64,000 bases of DNA from Blattabacterium cuenoti (GCF_014252395.1 NZ_CP059219.1:110610-174609); one strand, 5' to 3'. Shown: positions 9,114 through 18,612, counted from the stretch's first letter. The notes: generated by a model from the sequence alone, not told the origin. A program made the numbers and translations.

Positions 9114-9818
9114 TTGATCAAAATTAAAAGAACAATTCCAAACATTTTTACTTTATTAAATCTATTTTTTGGATGCATATCTATAACTTTTTTACAAGAA
9201 AAAAATTTTGTATTTTCTACTATTGCTACTATTTTTTCTATAATTTTTGATTTTTTGGATGGTTTTTTTTCTAGAATTATAAAAAAAAATGGAAATGAAT
9301 TTGGAAAAGAATTAGATTCTCTTGCAGATATGGTTTCTTTTGGAATAGTTCCATCTTTAATTACTTTTATTTTGTTAAAGAAAGTAATTCATCAAAAAAT
9401 TCCATTTATTGAATGGTTTTCTTTTTTTATTTCTATTTTTTCTGCATGTCGTTTAGCCAATTTTAATATTGATAAAAATAAAAAAAATGGATTAACCACT
9501 CCAATAAATACTCTATTTTTTTCTTTTTTATCTATTATTACTATTAGTAATAGTACTCCTATTTTTATAAAAAATTTTATAACTAATCCTATTACAATAC
9601 TTTTTATGATATTTTTTTCTTGTTATTTTTTAATTTCTAAAATATCAATGATTTCTCTTAATTTTGAAGGTCTTTCTTGGATAAGAAACAAAAAACGTTA
9701 TATTTTTTTGTTGATTAGTATGTTTCTTTTATTAACTTTACATTTATTAGCGTTACCATGCATTATTATTTGTTATATAATAATTTCATTATATTTTCAT
9801 CTTAAAAAATCATATTAA
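9114..9818 (+). CDS. pssA: CDP-diacylglycerol–serine O-phosphatidyltransferase
   Basis: This integral membrane enzyme makes phosphatidylserine, precursor of phosphatidylethanolamine. The 234-residue protein carries the CDP-alcohol phosphotransferase motif in the form DFLDGFFSR...FGKELDSLADMVSFG, with the metal-binding aspartates in place, at about residues 45–75. Six or so hydrophobic helices follow. No in-frame ATG exists near the N terminus. The sequence IKRTIPNIFTLLNLF matches the usual PssA beginning, so the TTG at 9114 is the probable start. It sits head to head with GTG-initiated ybeY and is 5 bases upstream of an exonuclease gene. Confidence 0.92.
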   Translation: MIKIKRTIPNIFTLLNLFFGCISITFLQEKNFVFSTIATIFSIIFDFLDGFFSRIIKKNGNEFGKELDSLADMVSFGIVPSLITFILLKKVIHQKIPFIEWFSFFISIFSACRLANFNIDKNKKNGLTTPINTLFFSFLSIITISNSTPIFIKNFITNPITILFMIFFSCYFLISKISMISLNFEGLSWIRNKKRYIFLLISMFLLLTLHLLALPCIIICYIIISLYFHLKKSY

Positions 9819-9823
9819 AAAAA

Positions 9824-10591
9824 ATGAAATTAAAACTTCATCGTCCTATTTGTTTCTTTGATATAGAAGCAACAGGTATAAATATAGGAAAAGATAAAAT
9901 TATAGAAATATCTATATTAAAAGTATTTCCTAATGGAAATAAAAAAGATAAAACTTGGTTGATTTGTCCTGGAATACCGATACCTCCACAATCTACAGCT
10001 ATACATGGTATTAAAAATGAAGATGTAGTAGATAAACTTAGATTTAAAGAAGTAGCCTTATCTATTTTGAAAATGATTGAAAATTCAGATTTAGCAGGAT
10101 ATAATTCAAATAGATTTGATATACCAATTTTAGCAGAAGAAATGCTTCGTGCAGGGATATCTTTTGATATAAAAAAATATAAAACTATAGATGTACAAGT
10201 AATTTTTCATAAAATGGAACCCAGAACACTTTCTGCAGCTTATAAATATTATTGCAAAAAAGATCTTATGAAAGCTCATAGTTCTAAAGCAGATGTATTT
10301 GCTACATATGAAATATTATTAGCTCAATTAGAAAAATATAATCATCTAAAGAAGGATGTAAAAAATCTTAATCAATTTTCTCATCAAAAAAATATAGCAG
10401 ATCTAGCTGGATTCATAAAAATAGATGAAGAAGGAAATGAAATATTTAATTTTGGAAAATATAAAGGAGAAAAAGTTATTGAAATTTTTGAAAAAGATCC
10501 AAATTATTATGTATGGATACAAAATTCTGATTTTCCTTTATATACAAAAAAAATATTAACAAGAATTAAATTAAGAAAATTTAATAAATAA
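9824..10591 (+). CDS. DnaQ-like 3'-5' exonuclease with DUF3820 tail
   Basis: A 255-residue DEDDh exonuclease. ExoI motif FFDIEATG begins near residue 12, ExoII lies around NSNRFDIPIL, and ExoIII is AHSSKADVFATY with the catalytic His and Asp near residue 160. The C-terminal ~60 residues (FNFGKYKGEKV...PNYYVWIQNSDFP) match a small domain often attached to such exonucleases in Bacteroidota (DUF3820 type). It could be a proofreading or nucleic-acid clean-up enzyme; it is not the polymerase III epsilon subunit with certainty. Gap to pssA is 5 bases, so they are likely cotranscribed. Confidence 0.88.
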   Translation: MKLKLHRPICFFDIEATGINIGKDKIIEISILKVFPNGNKKDKTWLICPGIPIPPQSTAIHGIKNEDVVDKLRFKEVALSILKMIENSDLAGYNSNRFDIPILAEEMLRAGISFDIKKYKTIDVQVIFHKMEPRTLSAAYKYYCKKDLMKAHSSKADVFATYEILLAQLEKYNHLKKDVKNLNQFSHQKNIADLAGFIKIDEEGNEIFNFGKYKGEKVIEIFEKDPNYYVWIQNSDFPLYTKKILTRIKLRKFNK

Positions 10592-10593
10592 AA

Positions 10594-12414
10594 TTATTTA
10601 TTAATTAAATCTTCTAATTTTTTTGATATAAAACTTGTAAGATTTTTTCCATGTAATAGATTTTTTGATAAAAGAGTTAAGTTTAAAGCTTCTTGTATGA
10701 TTTGTTTTCTTTTTTCATCATAAGTTTCTTTTAATATTTTTTTCATTAAAATATGATTTGTATTTACTATTAACTGATAATTTTTATCTTTAATTTCTTT
10801 TCCCATATAACTCATTTCCTTCATTCTTCTTAAAAATTCTGGAAGAATAATTAAAAATGGATAATCTTTTTTTGATAAATCTTCTAATTGTATAGAAGAA
10901 AACTTATAATTGCACATTTGTTCATTAATAAAATCTTTCAACTCTTTTTTTTCTTTTTCAGAAAGTTCTGAATAATATTTATCTTCTTTTTTAATTAATT
11001 TGTCAATATGATCTGAATCTATTCTAACAAAACAAATATCTTTATAATAAGATTCTAATTTTTGTATTAAATGAATTGATAAAGGACTATTCAAAATTAA
11101 AACTTCATATCCTCTATATTCTGCTTCTTTAAGATAACTATATTGTTCTTCTTTATCTGAAGAATAAAGAAAAACAATATTTCCTTCTTTATTTATTTGT
11201 ATATTTTTTATCTTTTCTTTGTATTCATTCAAAGTAAAATAAACATTTTTTACAGTATAAATAATAAAAAAATTTATAGCTTTTTCAAAAAAATTTTGGT
11301 TACTAACCATTCCATATTCTACGATAATTTTTATATCTTCCCATTTTTTTTGAAAGTTTTCTCTGTTATTTTTAAACATTAAATCTAACTTATCAGCAAC
11401 TTTTCTTGTTATGTATTTAGATATATTTTTTACAGATTTATCCGATTGTAAATGGCTACGAGATACATTAAGAGGAATATCTGGAGAATCTATAACTCCT
11501 TTTAATAAACTTAGAAAATCTGGAACGATACCTTCCAAATTATCTGTAATATAAACTTGATTTTGATATAAATATATTTTATCCCTTTGTATTTCTATTT
11601 TTTTTTCGATTTTAGGAAAAAATAATATACCTGTTAAATGAAAAGGATGATCTATATTTAAATGAACCCAAAATAAAGGATCCTCTAATTGATTAGGATA
11701 TAATTCATGATAAAAATCTTTATAATCCTTATCAATTAATTGAGTGGCTTTTTTTATCCATGCAGGAGATGTTTTATTAATAAGAGTATTTTTATTATCT
11801 TTTGTTGATAAATAAATTTCTATTGGCATGAATTTACAATATTTTTGAAGCAATTTTAAAATATAATCATATTCTAAAAATTCTTTACTTTCCTCATTAA
11901 TAAATAAAATAATTTCTGTACCTATATCTCTTTTTTCAATTTCTTTCATAAGAAAATTTGGAGATCCTTCACAAGACCAAAATATAGATGATTCTTTTTT
12001 TTGATAAGATTGAGTAAATATCATTACTTTATTAGAAACCATAAAAGAAGAATAAAATCCTAATCCAAAATGACCTATAATATTATGTTTTTCATATTTA
12101 TTATATTTTTGAATAAACTCTTCTGCTCCAGAAAAAGCTATTTGATTAATATATTTTTCTACTTCTTTTTTAGTCATTCCTATTCCATTATCAATAATAT
12201 GAATTTTTTTATTTTCTTTATTTATTAAAATATTTATTTTAAAATTATCAATATTATCTTCAAATTGACCTAGTCTTATTATAGTTTTTAATTTTGTAAC
12301 TGCATCTGTAGCATTGGAAACTAATTCACGTAAAAAAGCTTCTTTATCTGAATAAAGAAATTTTTTAATGATAGGAAAAATATTATCTGAGGTTACACTA
12401 ATTTTGTTTTCCAT
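10594..12414 (-). CDS. htpG: Molecular chaperone HtpG (Hsp90)
   Basis: Bacterial Hsp90, an ATP-dependent cytoplasmic chaperone, 606 residues. The N-terminal GHKL ATPase domain shows FLRELVSNATDA (catalytic Glu and Mg-binding Asn), IDNGIGMTKKEV and IGHFGLGFYSSFMVS. The middle domain has PLNVSRSHLQSDKSVKNI with the conserved Arg. The C-terminal dimerisation part is the most diverged. The last codon is 3 bases from the stop of the facing exonuclease gene. Confidence 0.96.
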   Translation of the reverse strand: MENKISVTSDNIFPIIKKFLYSDKEAFLRELVSNATDAVTKLKTIIRLGQFEDNIDNFKINILINKENKKIHIIDNGIGMTKKEVEKYINQIAFSGAEEFIQKYNKYEKHNIIGHFGLGFYSSFMVSNKVMIFTQSYQKKESSIFWSCEGSPNFLMKEIEKRDIGTEIILFINEESKEFLEYDYILKLLQKYCKFMPIEIYLSTKDNKNTLINKTSPAWIKKATQLIDKDYKDFYHELYPNQLEDPLFWVHLNIDHPFHLTGILFFPKIEKKIEIQRDKIYLYQNQVYITDNLEGIVPDFLSLLKGVIDSPDIPLNVSRSHLQSDKSVKNISKYITRKVADKLDLMFKNNRENFQKKWEDIKIIVEYGMVSNQNFFEKAINFFIIYTVKNVYFTLNEYKEKIKNIQINKEGNIVFLYSSDKEEQYSYLKEAEYRGYEVLILNSPLSIHLIQKLESYYKDICFVRIDSDHIDKLIKKEDKYYSELSEKEKKELKDFINEQMCNYKFSSIQLEDLSKKDYPFLIILPEFLRRMKEMSYMGKEIKDKNYQLIVNTNHILMKKILKETYDEKRKQIIQEALNLTLLSKNLLHGKNLTSFISKKLEDLINK

Positions 12415-12495
12415 AAATAATAATGATAAACATATTCATAATAACAAACATTATACCATTTTAATAAAAGAAGACATAATGTCAGTTATTTATGT

Positions 12496-13440
12496 TTATT
12501 CAAAAAAAGAATCAATAAATTTTTTACCATTAAATTTCTTCAAATCTTGTATTTTTTCACCTGTTCCTATATATTGTATAGGTATTTTGAATTGATCCAT
12601 TATTCCTATCACTACACCTCCTTTTGCTGTTCCTTCTATTTTCGTTAAAATAATAGAAGATACTTTAACAAAAGTTAAAAATTTTTTTACTTGTTCAAAA
12701 GCATTTTGTCCAGTATTAGCATCTAAAACAAGTATTATCTCATGAGAAGATTCTGAAATAATTTTTTTTGTAACTCTACTTATTTTAGATAACTCTTCCA
12801 TAAGACCGATACGATTCTGTAATCTTCCAGCAGTATCAATTAATACTACATCTCTATTTTTAGATTTCGCAGATTGCAAAGTATCATATGCAACAGATGC
12901 TGGATCTGCATACATATGTTGTTTAATTAAAGGTACTTTAGCTTTTTTTGCCCATATTTCAAGTTGATCAATAGCTGCAGCACGAAATGTATCAGAAGCT
13001 CCTATAATTAAATCAAATCCTTTATTTTTTAATAAATATGCAATTTTACCGATTGTAGTTGTTTTTCCTACTCCATTTACTCCTACCATTAATATAACAT
13101 ACGGTTTTTTACTATTTTTTATTTTATTTTCTAAACATTCGCTTTTAACATCTATAAAAATATTTTGTATTTCTTCTTTAAGAAGATTATACAAATTTTT
13201 TTCATTTTTATACTTTATATTATTATTTTTAATTTTATTTTCTAAATTATTAATAATTTTTATAGTTGTTACAACACCTATATCCGAAGATAATAATATA
13301 CCTTCTATATCATCTATGATAGATATTTCATCTATTTCTATTTTTTTTTTTTTTAAAAAAATATTTTTTACTTTAGAAAAAAAGGATTCTCTAGTTTTTT
13401 TTAATTCGTTATCGAATGTTTTTTTTTTAAAAGAAAACAT
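12496..13440 (-). CDS. ftsY: Signal recognition particle receptor FtsY
   Basis: FtsY is the GTPase receptor that docks SRP-ribosome complexes at the membrane. At 314 residues it lacks the long acidic A domain and keeps the NG core. The N domain is followed by G1 GVNGVGKTTTIGKIAY near residue 120, the FDLIIGASDTFRAAAIDQL segment, G3 DTAGR, TKIEGTAKGG (G4 region) and the closing PIQYIGTGEKIQDLKKF. The order rpmB–rpmG–DUF4295–ftsY, with only 9 bases before this gene, is a Bacteroidota arrangement. Confidence 0.96.
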   Translation of the reverse strand: MFSFKKKTFDNELKKTRESFFSKVKNIFLKKKKIEIDEISIIDDIEGILLSSDIGVVTTIKIINNLENKIKNNNIKYKNEKNLYNLLKEEIQNIFIDVKSECLENKIKNSKKPYVILMVGVNGVGKTTTIGKIAYLLKNKGFDLIIGASDTFRAAAIDQLEIWAKKAKVPLIKQHMYADPASVAYDTLQSAKSKNRDVVLIDTAGRLQNRIGLMEELSKISRVTKKIISESSHEIILVLDANTGQNAFEQVKKFLTFVKVSSIILTKIEGTAKGGVVIGIMDQFKIPIQYIGTGEKIQDLKKFNGKKFIDSFFE

Positions 13441-13449
13441 TATAAATAA

Positions 13450-13620
13450 TTATTTTTTTTGAAAAAATTTTTTTACTTCTTTATTTTTTAACATTTTATT
13501 TTCAAAAATATAAAAATTAGATTTCTTAGATTTAACCATTTTTATAGCTAAAACCATTTTTTTTGAAATTTTTTTTTTATTATCTATTACTTTTTTAGAC
13601 ACTATTACTTTTTTAGACAT
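13450..13620 (-). CDS. DUF4295 small basic protein (probable ribosomal protein bL38)
   Basis: A 56-codon frame read from ATG at 13618–13620 to TAA at 13450–13452. The product is very basic, with a lysine-rich start (MSKKVIVSKKV), a central ISKKMVLAIKMVKSKKSNFYIFENKML and an end KKFFQKK. This is the DUF4295 pattern, a Bacteroidota-specific ~50-residue protein encoded between rpmG and ftsY. From memory, the Flavobacterium johnsoniae ribosome contains an extra protein named bL38 encoded beside bL28 and bL33, and this fits it. Position between rpmG (16 bases) and ftsY (9 bases) in the same direction supports cotranscription. Confidence 0.85.
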   Translation of the reverse strand: MSKKVIVSKKVIDNKKKISKKMVLAIKMVKSKKSNFYIFENKMLKNKEVKKFFQKK

Positions 13621-13636
13621 ATAAAAATATTTTTAC

Positions 13637-13822
13637 TTAATTTTTAATTTCTTTATGAATAGTATATTTTCTTAATATTGGATTATACTTTTTAAGTATA
13701 ATTCTATTTGGATTATTTTTTTTATTTTTTGTAGTAATATATCTAGAACACCCAGAAATTCCACTTTTTCTTTGTTCCGTACATTCTAATATTACCTGTA
13801 TTCTATTTCCTCTTTTTCCCAT
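13637..13822 (-). CDS. rpmG: 50S ribosomal protein L33
   Basis: A 61-residue protein of the large subunit. It starts [17 protein letters not shown], and the central [23 protein letters not shown] matches L33. The zinc-binding cysteines of C+ paralogues are not present as CxxC pairs, so this is a C-minus form. It lies 2 bases after rpmB and 16 bases before the DUF4295 gene. Confidence 0.95.
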   Translation of the reverse strand: MGKRGNRIQVILECTEQRKSGISGCSRYITTKNKKNNPNRIILKKYNPILRKYTIHKEIKN

Positions 13823-13824
13823 TT

Positions 13825-14046
13825 TTATTTATTAAAACGTTTTAATGCATTTTCAATTCCTATTTTATCAATTAATTTAATGGCGTAAGCACTCACTTTT
13901 AAAGTGATCCATTTATTTTCTTTTGACAAAAAAAAACGTTTTTTACATAAGTTTATATTAAAACGACGTTTTTTTTTATTATTAGCATGAGAAACTTTAT
14001 TTCCAATCATTGCTTTTTTTCCCGTCAACTCACAAATTTTTGACAT
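13825..14046 (-). CDS. rpmB: 50S ribosomal protein L28
   Basis: A 73-residue large-subunit protein. Typical L28 features are the N terminus [23 protein letters not shown], the following basic [12 protein letters not shown] and a C-terminal [20 protein letters not shown]. It is the first gene of the rpmB–rpmG–DUF4295–ftsY group, whose promoter should lie in the 64 bases shared with the divergent yebC gene. Confidence 0.96.
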   Translation of the reverse strand: MSKICELTGKKAMIGNKVSHANNKKKRRFNINLCKKRFFLSKENKWITLKVSAYAIKLIDKIGIENALKRFNK

Positions 14047-14110
14047 AATAGTTTTTTTTAACTAAATTAAATACTATTTTGACTAATATATACAAAAAGA
14101 AAGACATTTC

Positions 14111-14821
14111 ATGTCAGGACATAGTAAATGGGCAAATATACAACATAGAAAATCTAATCAAGATTTTAAAAAATCGAGAAAATTTTCAAAAATTCTTAGA
14201 GAAATATATGTAACAGTTAAAGAATTAGGTATAAATAATTTTCGTTTTAGAAATGCAATAATTAATGCTAAATCCATTAATATACCTAAAAATACCATAG
14301 AAAAAACCATACAAAAAGCTTTACAAATAAAAAAAGATGATTATAAAGATTTAAATTTAGAAGGTAAAATTCATGGAATTTCTATGATTATAGAATGTAT
14401 GACTGATAATAGTATTAGAACTATTTCTAGTATTAGAACATATTTTAATAAAAATGGAGGTAAATTATGTAAAAATGGAGAATTAACTCATTTTTTTCCT
14501 AAAATTGGTTTTTTTTCTATAAAAATAGAAAATATTAATTATTCTATAGAAGATTTTGAACTTATGACAATAGATTTTGGAGCAAAAGATTTTATTAAAA
14601 AAAATAATATAATTTATATATATACAGATTTTGAATATTTTGGTTCTATGAAAAATAATTTAGAAAAATTAGAAATATTTCATGAACATAAAATAAAACG
14701 TATACCTAAAAAAACTAAATATATTTCAGAAGAAAAGAAAAAAAAAGTATTGAATTTAATTGAAAAACTAGAAAAAATTGAAGATGTAGAGAATATTTAT
14801 TCTGATATAGAAATTTCATAA
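14111..14821 (+). CDS. YebC/PmpR family protein
   Basis: A 236-residue member of the YebC/TACO1 family. The diagnostic N terminus MSGHSKWANIQHRKSNQD and a second block around GGKLCKNGELTHFFPKIGFF are visible. The family was annotated as DNA-binding transcriptional regulators; some members act on ribosomes that stall at proline-rich sequences. Which role holds here is open. The stop codon TAA ends at 14821, and the first helix of RNase P RNA begins there or one base later. Confidence 0.93.
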   Translation: MSGHSKWANIQHRKSNQDFKKSRKFSKILREIYVTVKELGINNFRFRNAIINAKSINIPKNTIEKTIQKALQIKKDDYKDLNLEGKIHGISMIIECMTDNSIRTISSIRTYFNKNGGKLCKNGELTHFFPKIGFFSIKIENINYSIEDFELMTIDFGAKDFIKKNNIIYIYTDFEYFGSMKNNLEKLEIFHEHKIKRIPKKTKYISEEKKKKVLNLIEKLEKIEDVENIYSDIEIS

Positions 14822-15116
14822 AAAGTAAGATGAACTATCGCATTTCTTTATTAATGGAAATGAGGAAAGTCCGGACACCATAGAGCATCACAATGGGTAA
14901 CGCCCATCCATCTAAAGATGAGGAATAGTGCAACAGAAAGAAAGTACAGAAATTTGCTGTAGTGAAATCATGTAAACTCTGTGCGGTGAAATGCCATATA
15001 TACCGGAAAACTTGCTCGGTTGACACCGGGGGGTAGGCAGATTGAAATCTAAGGGTAACCTAGATTCTAGATAAATGATAGATATTAAACAGAATCCGGC
15101 TTACAATCTTACTTTT
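14822..15116 (+). ncRNA. rnpB: RNase P RNA, class A
   Basis: The catalytic RNA that removes 5' leaders from tRNA precursors. Conserved blocks are GAGGAAAGTCCGGACACC near 14861, GTAAACTCTGTGCGGTGAAATGCC in the middle, and ACAGAATCCGGCTTAC near 15090. The outer P1 helix is AAAGTAAGAT (14822–14831) with ATCTTACTTT (15106–15115); one more A·T pair uses the last base of the yebC stop codon and T15116. At about 295 bases it is short for the class. Its 3' end directly touches the tRNA-Ser gene. The protein partner rnpA is also in the window. Confidence 0.96.
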
Positions 15117-15201
15117 GGAGAGATGGCCGAGAGGATTAAGGCGCACGTCTGGAAAGCGTGTACACAAAATAGTGTCAAGGGTTCGAATCCCTTTCTCTCC
15201 G
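15117..15201 (+). tRNA. tRNA-Ser (anticodon GGA)
   Basis: Acceptor GGAGAGA (15117–15123) pairs with TCTCTCC (15194–15200), with discriminator G at 15201. Anticodon loop CTGGAAA between CACGT and GCGTG gives GGA. A long variable arm as in serine tRNAs precedes GGG-TTCGAAT-CCC. CCA is not encoded. There is no spacer after rnpB, so both RNAs must be cut from one transcript. Confidence 0.97.
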
Positions 15202-15211
15202 CAATTATTAA

Positions 15212-16384
15212 TTAATGATTTTTTTCTATATTCTTTAATTTTTTTTCAATTAAATTAATTTTAACTCCCAATAATTGATCTATATCTTTCGAAGCTCCTT
15301 GTAATTTATCTTGAGCTTGGTGAAGTAATAATCCAAATTTTTTGAATTCTTGTTTAACAGATTCTAATATTTCCCATACTTCAGAACTTCTTTTTTGAAT
15401 AGCTAAAGTACGAAATCCTATTTGTAAACTATTTAATATAGCGGCTAATGTTGATGGTCCTGCTATTATAGTTTTATATTTTCTTAATAAATATTCTAAT
15501 AAACTAGATTTTTTTACTATTTCTACATATATACCTTCAAAAGGTAAAAAAAGAATAGCAAAATCAGTAGTATGAGGAGGATCTATATATTTATCTTTAA
15601 TATCTTTAGCCATTTTTTTAAGTACAGTTTCCATATTTTTTATGGCTATTTCTATGTTTTTATTCTCTCCTTTTCGATAAGATTCTTGTACTTTTTCATA
15701 AGTTTCTTTTGGAAATTTAACATCTATTGGTAACCATATCATATTACCATCTCCAAGTCCTGGAAGTTTAATTGCATATTCTACCACAAAATTAGTATTA
15801 GATTTAGTAATTACATTAGAAGCATATTGTTCTGGAGATAAAATTTGTTGTAATAACATTGAAAGTTGCATTTCACTAAAACTTCCACATATCCTTACAT
15901 GATTTAATGTTCTTTTTAAAGAACTTACATCTTTTGCTAAAACTTTCACTTCACCTAACCCTTTTTGCAAAAAAGATAATTGATTCCCTATTATATCAAA
16001 TGATTTTCCTAAATGTAAATTCAAAGATGTTTGAAGCTTTTCATTTACATTTTCTTTTATTTCTTTTAGAATTTTTTCTGTAAGTTTAAAAAACTTTTCT
16101 TGTTCTGTATAAATAGAATCTAATTTTTGAAATTGACTTTCAATATGAAATTGAAATTTTTTATCAAAAAAATCCTGTAAATCTTTGATATATCGTATTA
16201 AATCATTTTTTATTGTTATTAAAGAATTATCAATATTTACAGAGCTATATTGAGATAATTTTTGAATTTCATTTATTTGATCCTTAAACTCTTCTCTAAA
16301 AAATAATTCTAATTTTCTAAAAAAATAAATACATATAAAAAAAATAGAAATAAAAGAACAAAATAAAATAAAAAAATAATACAA
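15212..16384 (-). CDS. rmuC: DNA recombination protein RmuC family
   Basis: A 390-residue protein with one N-terminal membrane helix (about residues 1–25), a long coiled-coil region to roughly residue 150, and the RmuC nuclease-like domain. The latter shows VRICGSFSEMQL, WLPIDVKFPKETY, TTDFAILFLPFEGIYVEI, and GPSTLAAILNSLQIGFRTLAIQ split across conserved blocks. The family limits inversions between short inverted repeats in E. coli; its biochemical activity is not firmly known. It ends 10 bases from tRNA-Ser on the other strand. Confidence 0.93.
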   Translation of the reverse strand: MYYFFILFCSFISIFFICIYFFRKLELFFREEFKDQINEIQKLSQYSSVNIDNSLITIKNDLIRYIKDLQDFFDKKFQFHIESQFQKLDSIYTEQEKFFKLTEKILKEIKENVNEKLQTSLNLHLGKSFDIIGNQLSFLQKGLGEVKVLAKDVSSLKRTLNHVRICGSFSEMQLSMLLQQILSPEQYASNVITKSNTNFVVEYAIKLPGLGDGNMIWLPIDVKFPKETYEKVQESYRKGENKNIEIAIKNMETVLKKMAKDIKDKYIDPPHTTDFAILFLPFEGIYVEIVKKSSLLEYLLRKYKTIIAGPSTLAAILNSLQIGFRTLAIQKRSSEVWEILESVKQEFKKFGLLLHQAQDKLQGASKDIDQLLGVKINLIEKKLKNIEKNH

Positions 16385-16411
16385 ATTGAAAATTATTTTG
16401 GTAGGAAAAAA

Positions 16412-16484
<73 letters not shown>

Positions 16485-16540
16485 CTATCACATAATATAA
16501 TACTTTTCATTTAAAAAATCAAATATTGATTAAAAAATGA

Positions 16541-18067
16541 TCATCCATTCATAGATATTAAAAAATCATTATTATTTTTAGTTCTAGCTATTCTAGCTCT
16601 TAAAAATTCCATAGCTTCTACAGGATTCATATCAGAAAGATGTTTTCGTAAAATCCACATTCTTTGTAATGTATTTGTTTCTAATAAAAGATCATCTTTT
16701 CTTGTACTAGAAGAAACAAGATCAATCGCTGGATAAATGCGTTTATTAGCTATTTTTCTATCTAATTGAAGTTCTTTATTTCCAGTTCCCTTAAATTCTT
16801 CAAAAATAACTTCGTCCATTTTTGATCCTGTATCAATCATAGCTGTAGCAATAATAGATAAAGATCCACCATTTTCTATATTTCTAGCTGCACCAAAAAA
16901 TCTTTTTGGTTTATGCAATGCATTTGCATCCACTCCTCCTGATAAAACTTTTCCAGATGCAGGAGCTACAGTATTATAAGCACGTGCTAAACGAGTGATA
17001 GAATCTAATAGAATAACAACATCATGAGAACATTCTACCATTCTTTTTGCTTTTTGTAAAACAATATTTGCTACTTTAACATGTCTTTCTGCTGGTTCAT
17101 CAAAAGTAGATGCTATTACTTCTCCTTTGACATTTCTTTGCATATCTGTTACTTCTTCTGGACGTTCATCAATCAATAATATAATTAAATATACTTCTGG
17201 ATGATTAGCAGCAATAGCATTAGCTATTTCTTTTAGTAAAGTAGTTTTTCCAGTTTTTGGAGGAGCTACAATCATTCCTCTTTGACCTTTTCCTATAGGA
17301 GTAAAAAGATCTACTATTCTGGTAGAAAGAGTCGCATTTTTTTCAGCTAACTTAAATTTTTCATTTGGAAATAATGGAGTCAAATGTTCAAAAGAATCTC
17401 TTTCTCTTACAAAAGAAGGAAGTCTTCCATTAATTTCTAAAATTTTTATTAATGGAAAATATTTTTCACCGTCTTTAGGAGGACGGACCTCTCCTCTTAT
17501 AGTATCTCCTGTTTTCATACCAAAAAGTCTAATTTGAGATTGAGAAACATAAATATCATCTGGAGATGATAAATAATTAAAATCTGAAGATCTTAAAAAA
17601 CCATAATTTTCTGGCATTATTTCCAATACTCCTTCACTAATTATAATGCCATCAAATTCATATTCATGTGTTCTATACTTATTAGATTTTTGTAAATTAT
17701 CACCACCATGATGATGCACATGAGATTCAAATTTTTCATATTTTTTCCAATTAGGAAAATTTTGATATTTTTTTTTATATTCTTCTGAAAGTTTAGAACC
17801 AGAATTTCTTTCTTGAGAAGAAAATTTTTTCCTTGTATTTACATTATTCTTTTTTTCTTTTTCTGTAAATAAATTCTTTGAATCTAAATTTTTACGTATT
17901 TGAAATTCTTTTTTATGTGTATTGGAAGTTTTTTTGTTAAAAATGGAAATAATTTTTTCTAGGAGTTCGTTTTTTCGTAATTGTGTACATTTTTTCAATC
18001 CTGAAGAACGAGCAATCTCCTGTAATTCAAAAAGCTTTTTACTTTTTAATTCAGTAATATCAAACAT
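16541..18067 (-). CDS. rho: Transcription termination factor Rho
   Basis: A hexameric RNA-dependent ATPase that ends transcription. At 508 residues it is longer than E. coli Rho because a basic, low-complexity stretch (about residues 45–135) with a HVHHHGGD run follows the N-terminal Rho_N helices. The RNA-binding domain ([16 protein letters not shown]) and ATPase domain follow: Walker [30 protein letters not shown], Walker [17 protein letters not shown] and the Q/R-loop region. Such long N-terminal insertions are common in Bacteroidota Rho. The window has few hairpin-like terminators, so Rho may matter here. Confidence 0.97.
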   Translation of the reverse strand: MFDITELKSKKLFELQEIARSSGLKKCTQLRKNELLEKIISIFNKKTSNTHKKEFQIRKNLDSKNLFTEKEKKNNVNTRKKFSSQERNSGSKLSEEYKKKYQNFPNWKKYEKFESHVHHHGGDNLQKSNKYRTHEYEFDGIIISEGVLEIMPENYGFLRSSDFNYLSSPDDIYVSQSQIRLFGMKTGDTIRGEVRPPKDGEKYFPLIKILEINGRLPSFVRERDSFEHLTPLFPNEKFKLAEKNATLSTRIVDLFTPIGKGQRGMIVAPPKTGKTTLLKEIANAIAANHPEVYLIILLIDERPEEVTDMQRNVKGEVIASTFDEPAERHVKVANIVLQKAKRMVECSHDVVILLDSITRLARAYNTVAPASGKVLSGGVDANALHKPKRFFGAARNIENGGSLSIIATAMIDTGSKMDEVIFEEFKGTGNKELQLDRKIANKRIYPAIDLVSSSTRKDDLLLETNTLQRMWILRKHLSDMNPVEAMEFLRARIARTKNNNDFLISMNG

Positions 18068-18187
18068 AAAGTAATTGGATTATATTTTATAATAGTAATA
18101 TACTTTATTTACCTTTATTTATAAACAACTTATAAAGTTAAAAATGAGAAATACAATTATTAAATATGATTTAATAAAATTAATTTT

Positions 18188-18583
18188 ATGATATATCGCA
18201 TACAAACACTATATTTACTTTTATCTGTATTCATTTATTCTATTATTATATACTTTTATCTTTATCCTGTATATTCTATAAAAGAAATAAAAAAATATTT
18301 TTTTTTAGAAAAAATAATTTTAATACTATGTATAGTTTTATGTTTTTTTAGTTTTATACTTTTTAAAAAAAGAAAGTGGCAAATATATATAAATAAAATA
18401 CATATTATCCTATGCAATACTAATTTTATATTGAATATTTTTATTTTTTATCATATTATTGAATATAAATTTATTATACTATTATGTAGTTGCAATATTA
18501 TTATTACATATTTTTTATATATATCTAATAAAGCTATCAAAAAAGATATAGAATTGATTAACTCTATTTATAGAATACGATAA
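18188..18583 (+). CDS. DUF4293 membrane protein
   Basis: A 131-residue protein with four predicted transmembrane helices (near residues 5–25, 40–58, 70–92 and 96–114). It begins MIYRIQTLYLLLSVFIY, the characteristic start of DUF4293, a Bacteroidota family commonly beside rho. No biochemical function is known to me. It is divergent from rho, with a 120-base A+T-rich gap that should hold both promoters, and is followed by prfA on the same strand. Confidence 0.85.
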   Translation: MIYRIQTLYLLLSVFIYSIIIYFYLYPVYSIKEIKKYFFLEKIILILCIVLCFFSFILFKKRKWQIYINKIHIILCNTNFILNIFIFYHIIEYKFIILLCSCNIIITYFLYISNKAIKKDIELINSIYRIR

Positions 18584-18612
18584 AGCTTTAAGTTTTTTTA
18601 AAATTGAAAAAA

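Noticed and set aside
8678-9178. 166-residue version of YbeY
   Set aside because: The first 27 residues are antisense to pssA and do not fit the family; the GTG at 9097 does.
12368-12595. Plus-strand ORF of 75 codons between htpG and ftsY
   Set aside because: It mostly overlaps the 3' end of ftsY and the start of htpG in antisense and has no domain.
14835-15026. Minus-strand ORF of 63 codons
   Set aside because: It lies wholly antisense to RNase P RNA, whose conserved blocks explain the sequence.
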